From positions 1,098,374-1,162,373 of the forward strand of contig NZ_JAHSPD010000001.1 in assembly GCF_020141465.1 (NCBI RefSeq): 64,000 nucleotides of DNA. The letters are read 5' to 3'. Positions 61,163-64,000 of this stretch are shown piece after piece. The notes under the pieces are model-generated. The model searched no databases. It was not told the origin of the DNA and saw nothing but the letters and a program-made list of their open reading frames with translations. Each line of letters begins with the position of its first letter. Positions within the stretch are counted from its first letter, which is position 1. Made by a program: the position numbers and the translations under genes. Origin of the DNA: Roseovarius carneus. GTDB lineage: Bacteria; Pseudomonadota; Alphaproteobacteria; Rhodobacterales; Rhodobacteraceae.

Positions 61163-61765
61163 GTGGTCGGCGAGGTGGCGGTGCGCGTGTCCTTTAAATG
61201 GCGTGCCGAAGCGGCGCATGAGATCGGCGGAATGCCCCAGCTCGGAGGCTTTGCAGTATCGCGCGCCCTCAGGGTGGGTATGCCGGGCCAAACCGCCAGC
61301 CGCTTCACGCAGCGCATACCCTTTGGCCGCCAGACGCGCGCCGAGACCGACCCAGCCAATGACACGGGCGAAATCATCTTGCGCGGACGTGCGATGCTTT
61401 ATCTCGATGGCGGGTTTGTGGGCGAGACCCGCGCCGATCTGATAGCAGTGGGCGACGAGGCGGAGCTTTTTTTCGGCCTTATCGAGAGCCTGCACCTCAC
61501 CCGTCGCGTTCTAAACCGCGAAGAGGGTGACCGGGGCGTGATCACCCGCTCAAACGATCTGACCGAGCAGGTAGAAATTGAGGACCGGAACCTCTCGGGC
61601 GAGACATGGCCGCTGCGCGTACTGGATCAGGTGCCATGCGTTGAGGGTCGCTGGATGGATCAACCGGCTGGACGCCGCATCTCCGATCAGCGCCTCCTCC
61701 AAGAATGGCGTGAGTGGCTCACCTTCAGCCTTCCGAAAAACGCCCTGTCTGTCCAACCATAGTTT
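61163..61765 (+). pseudogene. Remnant of a DUF4139 (mucoidy-inhibitor MuiA-like) gene
   Basis: The plus-strand frame contains a good match to the core of DUF4139: GRAMLYLDGGFVGETRADLI, GDEAELFFGLIESLHLTRRV, and VEIEDRNLSGETWPLRVLDQVP. The family normally has about 500 residues with an N-terminal coiled coil. Here most of the N-terminal part is absent, and after DQVP the sequence departs from the family until EWLTFSLPKNA, which again looks right, implying indels. There is no ribosome site. The best reading is a decayed fragment left between asd and the wHTH gene. The minus-strand frame 61124-61495 is considered a shadow. Confidence 0.55.
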
Positions 61766-61789
61766 GCTGCGCGACCGGGCCGCACATCC

Positions 61790-62494
61790 TCAGATCACGC
61801 GGATCACGTCCTTGTCGATGGCAAGGATATAGCCCTGCCGCGCGATGTTCTTGACCAAAAGCTCGCTGACCATCTGATTGCCCAGCGTGTCGCGCAGGCG
61901 TTTGATCCGTGTGGCCCCGGCGGTCTCATCGCAATCGGCTGGACTGCGCCCCGAGATCATGCCTTCGATCTCTGCGCCCGACAGGACATCACCATCCATC
62001 CGCGCTTCGGCAAGGATAGACAGGGTTTCCATCGCGGCATCAGTGAGCTTGAATCCCATATTGTTGAGATAGACGGACTTCTCCGCCCGGCTGATCAAAA
62101 GCGAGCTGACTTGGATGCCTGACCGCTCGATCTGCGCCATGCGGCGGTTGAGGGTAATGAGCATCACCAAAAACACGAGCGCCGCAATCAGCAGCGATGT
62201 GGCAAAGACCAAGAGCACGAAGATCACCATACGGTAGCTGACAAGCGTTTCCGAGAACGCCGTGCCTGAAAGGGCCAAGATCTCCAGAAGCTTGATCTCC
62301 GCATCCGAGGTCAGTGCGTCGTTTTCCACGAAGATCCGCTCGACCCGCGCATTGAACGCGCCTGCATCCGGCAGGCTGAGAAACAAGAGCACCGCCGCGA
62401 TGCACAAGATCGCGACGATGGCCACCACGCCCAACCCCACGACACGCCCGCCCGAGCGGCGTGCGTCCGAGGCGGCATGTGTCAGGTCGTCCAT
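61790..62494 (-). CDS. Membrane-anchored protein with C-terminal winged-helix domain
   Basis: A 234-residue protein. Two transmembrane helices (about 20-42, VGLGVVAIVAILCIAAVLLF, and about 88-115, MVIFVLLVFATSLLIAALVF) flank a periplasmic loop of about 45 residues. The cytoplasmic C terminus (about 140-234) resembles the OmpR-type winged helix: GFKLTDAAMETLSILAEA, ATRIKRLRDTLGNQ and the wing NIARQGYILAI. This places the DNA-binding domain after the membrane part, the reverse of ToxR/CadC. It stands 10 bases after the small secreted protein gene and is probably co-transcribed with it. Confidence 0.8.
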   Translation of the reverse strand: MDDLTHAASDARRSGGRVVGLGVVAIVAILCIAAVLLFLSLPDAGAFNARVERIFVENDALTSDAEIKLLEILALSGTAFSETLVSYRMVIFVLLVFATSLLIAALVFLVMLITLNRRMAQIERSGIQVSSLLISRAEKSVYLNNMGFKLTDAAMETLSILAEARMDGDVLSGAEIEGMISGRSPADCDETAGATRIKRLRDTLGNQMVSELLVKNIARQGYILAIDKDVIRVI

Positions 62495-62504
62495 CAGCGC
62501 CGTC

Positions 62505-62735
62505 CTATTGTTTTGTGACCGAGAGAACTTTGAGCAGGGTCAGACCTTGCCCAGCCAGACGGCGGTTGAGCTGAGCCTTCGCCGATTGCACCGTGCAAGG
62601 CTCCGAGATTTGCGCCACATCATAGTGAAGCTGGAACGGCTTGTCCCGCTTGGCCTTGTATTCGGCATAGCAGGCGGCATGGGCGGCGGGAGCCAGCAGG
62701 AGTGCGCAGAGCGCGAGGGGAACGATATTTTTCAT
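62505..62735 (-). CDS. Small secreted protein upstream of the membrane wHTH gene
   Basis: A 76-residue precursor with a signal peptide (MKNIVPLALCALLLAPAAHAAC, cut near AHA). The mature part of about 55 residues has two cysteines (ACYAEY and EPCTVQ) that could form one disulfide. The DNA motif GAAAAATATC upstream gives no clear ribosome site. It is the first gene of a two-gene unit with the membrane wHTH protein, so it may be a periplasmic partner or sensor input. Unknown family. Confidence 0.7.
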   Translation of the reverse strand: MKNIVPLALCALLLAPAAHAACYAEYKAKRDKPFQLHYDVAQISEPCTVQSAKAQLNRRLAGQGLTLLKVLSVTKQ

Positions 62736-62917
62736 GCCTAGACCATGGCCGAGCCCGCGGCGCTATTCAATATCAGAGCAATCCATGCCCCGCTGTTATC
62801 GGATAACAAAGTGCTGATATTGCCTGACTGAGCGGGTCGGCCCCAGTTTGATCTCATCGCGTCGCCCAAACGGATGGGTGGACCCTGATACACCTGACTG
62901 GAAAAAGGAGACACCTC

Positions 62918-63283
62918 ATGTCTGGCAAGTTCATCTCACTTATCGTTGCGGCCTCTATGGCTGTGACAGGCTTCACCGCCGCCCCCGCCGCGGCAGGCGA
63001 CCGGGACGTGGTCCGCGCCTTGGCGGCCATCGCCGGGATCGCCATTATTGGCGCGGCAATCCACGAGCAAAACAAATCCCAACAGCGCCGGGCGCATGTA
63101 TCGACGCGCAGCCACAACAATCATGGCTATCACCAGCCGCGCAAGTACAAGCAGGCGAAACACTACAATCACGCCTATCAGAAAGGCTACAACGCGCATC
63201 GCCGCGAAGTGCGTCAATACCGCCAGCAGCGCCGCGCGCATCAGCAATGGGGCTATAGCGCGCGCCCCTATTACGGCTACTGA
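62918..63283 (+). CDS. Small secreted basic protein, His/Tyr/Arg-rich
   Basis: A 121-residue precursor. Signal peptide MSGKFISLIVAASMAVTGFTAAPAAAG, a short hydrophobic helix (RALAAIAGIAIIGAAIH), then a basic tail rich in His, Tyr, Gln and Arg (NNHGYHQPRKYKQAKHYNHA, ending ARPYYGY). Such short proteins are common and unannotated in Rhodobacteraceae. The tail may bind metal or envelope polymers, which is only a guess. AAAAGGAGACACCTC gives a strong ribosome site. Confidence 0.78.
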   Translation: MSGKFISLIVAASMAVTGFTAAPAAAGDRDVVRALAAIAGIAIIGAAIHEQNKSQQRRAHVSTRSHNNHGYHQPRKYKQAKHYNHAYQKGYNAHRREVRQYRQQRRAHQQWGYSARPYYGY

Positions 63284-63308
63284 TCCCGAGCAGTGAGGCC
63301 GGTTTGGG

Positions 63309-63338
63309 AAGGGGGTGCTGCGGCGCCCCTTTCTTTTT
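63309..63338 (+). terminator. Terminator before rnhB
   Basis: AAGGGG (63309-63314) pairs with CCCCTT (63326-63331), extended by TGC/GCG-type pairs, and is followed by TCTTTTT. It ends the transcript of the small secreted protein gene. Confidence 0.55.
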
Positions 63339-63364
63339 ACGCGCGGGCATGGTTTTCACACGCC

Positions 63365-63985
63365 ATGGCAGGCCCCGATTTTTCATATGAGCAGGCCGCG
63401 ATGGCGCAAGGTGCGCGGATCATCGCAGGTGTGGACGAGGTGGGGCGCGGGCCGCTTGCCGGGCCAGTGACGGCGGCGGCTGTGGTATTGGACCCTGCGC
63501 GCATCCCCGAGGGGCTGAATGATTCCAAGAAGCTCACGGCGGCGCGACGCAAGGTTCTTTACGATCTGATCTTTGAGGTGGCGGAGGTCAGCATCGCCCA
63601 CGCCTCGGTCGAGGAGATCGACGAGATCAACATCCTGCGCGCCTCGCATCTGGCGATGGAACGGGCGGTGGCAGGCCTGCCGCGCAAGCCTGATCTTGCG
63701 CTGATCGACGGCAATATGATTCCCCGTGGTCTTAGCGTGCCAGGTCAGGCCATTGTGAAGGGGGACGCGGTCTCGGTGTCGATTGCGGCGGCCTCAATTG
63801 TGGCGAAAATTTGTCGAGATTATGTCATGTGGGATTTGGCGCAACAGTGCCCCGGCTATGGTTGGGAGAAGAACGCGGGATACCCGACGAAAAGCCATAA
63901 AGCTGCGCTCCAAAATCTTGGGGTGACCCCTCACCATAGACGTTCGTTCCGACCCGTCCACAACATCTTGTATCAAGAGAAATAA
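63365..63985 (+). CDS. rnhB: Ribonuclease HII
   Basis: A 206-residue enzyme that removes ribonucleotides and RNA primers from DNA. The catalytic acidic residues are in IIAGVDEVGRGPLAGPVTAA and later LIDGN, and the C-terminal GYPTKSHKAAL is typical. ATG 63365 (MAGPDFSYEQAAM) is preferred; an upstream in-frame frame exists but overlaps the terminator. In many alphaproteobacteria it precedes the ccrM DNA methylase, which would lie just outside this window. Confidence 0.95.
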   Translation: MAGPDFSYEQAAMAQGARIIAGVDEVGRGPLAGPVTAAAVVLDPARIPEGLNDSKKLTAARRKVLYDLIFEVAEVSIAHASVEEIDEINILRASHLAMERAVAGLPRKPDLALIDGNMIPRGLSVPGQAIVKGDAVSVSIAAASIVAKICRDYVMWDLAQQCPGYGWEKNAGYPTKSHKAALQNLGVTPHHRRSFRPVHNILYQEK

Positions 63986-64000
63986 CTAAGCTTTTGATTC

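Noticed and set aside
61124..61495. 123-codon minus-strand frame after asd
   Set aside because: It is antisense to the DUF4139 remnant, whose plus-strand frame shows real family similarity.

Overview
The window looks like a chromosomal segment of a marine Rhodobacteraceae (roseobacter-type alphaproteobacterium). The evidence is GC-rich coding sequence and gene orders typical of that family: murA-DUF2948-hisD-UPF0262, atpHAGDC without F0 genes, rsfS-rlmH-gpmI-envC-ctpA-rppH, and CIRCE-groESL. It also has family-typical proteins (DUF2125, DUF2161, Hint_2, H-type lectin, extensin-like). Genus cannot be decided from the sequence alone. Almost everything is ordinary core chromosome. I see no prophage, IS element, CRISPR array or complete mobile island.

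Layout. 1-6.2 kb: the 5' part of an XRE-cupin regulator, divergent from a betaine-type ABC importer with two tandem substrate-binding proteins (proX1, proX2), one ATPase and one double-length permease. 6.2-6.8 kb: a degenerate ORF next to tRNA-Thr(GGT). 6.8-12.1 kb: a small protein, murA, DUF2948, hisD, UPF0262, an LMW phosphatase, an NTF2-like protein and a GNAT. 12.2-14.4 kb: an LpxR-like outer-membrane protein and a Hint-domain protein. 14.5-18.3 kb: rpsD with a structured leader, then hisC-tyrA-extensin. 18.3-23.7 kb: DUF2125, ChaC, a MotA/MotB-like pair and an M23 peptidase. 23.7-27.8 kb: clpA, gloB and a methyltransferase.

28-33.6 kb: F1-ATPase operon atpHAGDC, then an H-type lectin gene. 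33.6-42.3 kb: prs, an isomerase and a hydrolase. These are followed by a long leftward run (ppaC, DUF1294, a HAD phosphatase, MaoC, ribF, ycgN, threonine aldolase) with DUF2161 divergent from it. 42.5-44.8 kb: groESL under CIRCE control, with an elaborate 3' UTR. 44.9-49.7 kb: GNAT, EamA transporter, lipase-like hydrolase, a stand-alone phnM and an MltB-type transglycosylase. 49.7-56.3 kb: the cell-wall and ribosome cluster rsfS-rlmH-gpmI-envC-ctpA-rppH, interrupted by an AT-richer patch holding a 60-residue orphan. 56.4-61.1 kb: MscS, histone-deacetylase-like enzyme, MFS transporter, asd. 61.1-64 kb: a DUF4139 remnant, an unusual membrane-anchored winged-helix protein, two small secreted proteins and rnhB.

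The main themes are compatible-solute (possibly DMSP) uptake, cell-envelope building and remodelling (murA, transglycosylase, EnvC, CtpA, M23, extensin, LpxR-like), energy and protein homeostasis, and histidine/tyrosine/aspartate-family amino-acid synthesis. The least explained items are the MotA/MotB-like pair, the membrane-anchored wHTH protein, the twin binding proteins with shared upstream half-sites, and several structured untranslated regions (rpsD leader, groL 3' UTR, inverted repeat at 14.4 kb).
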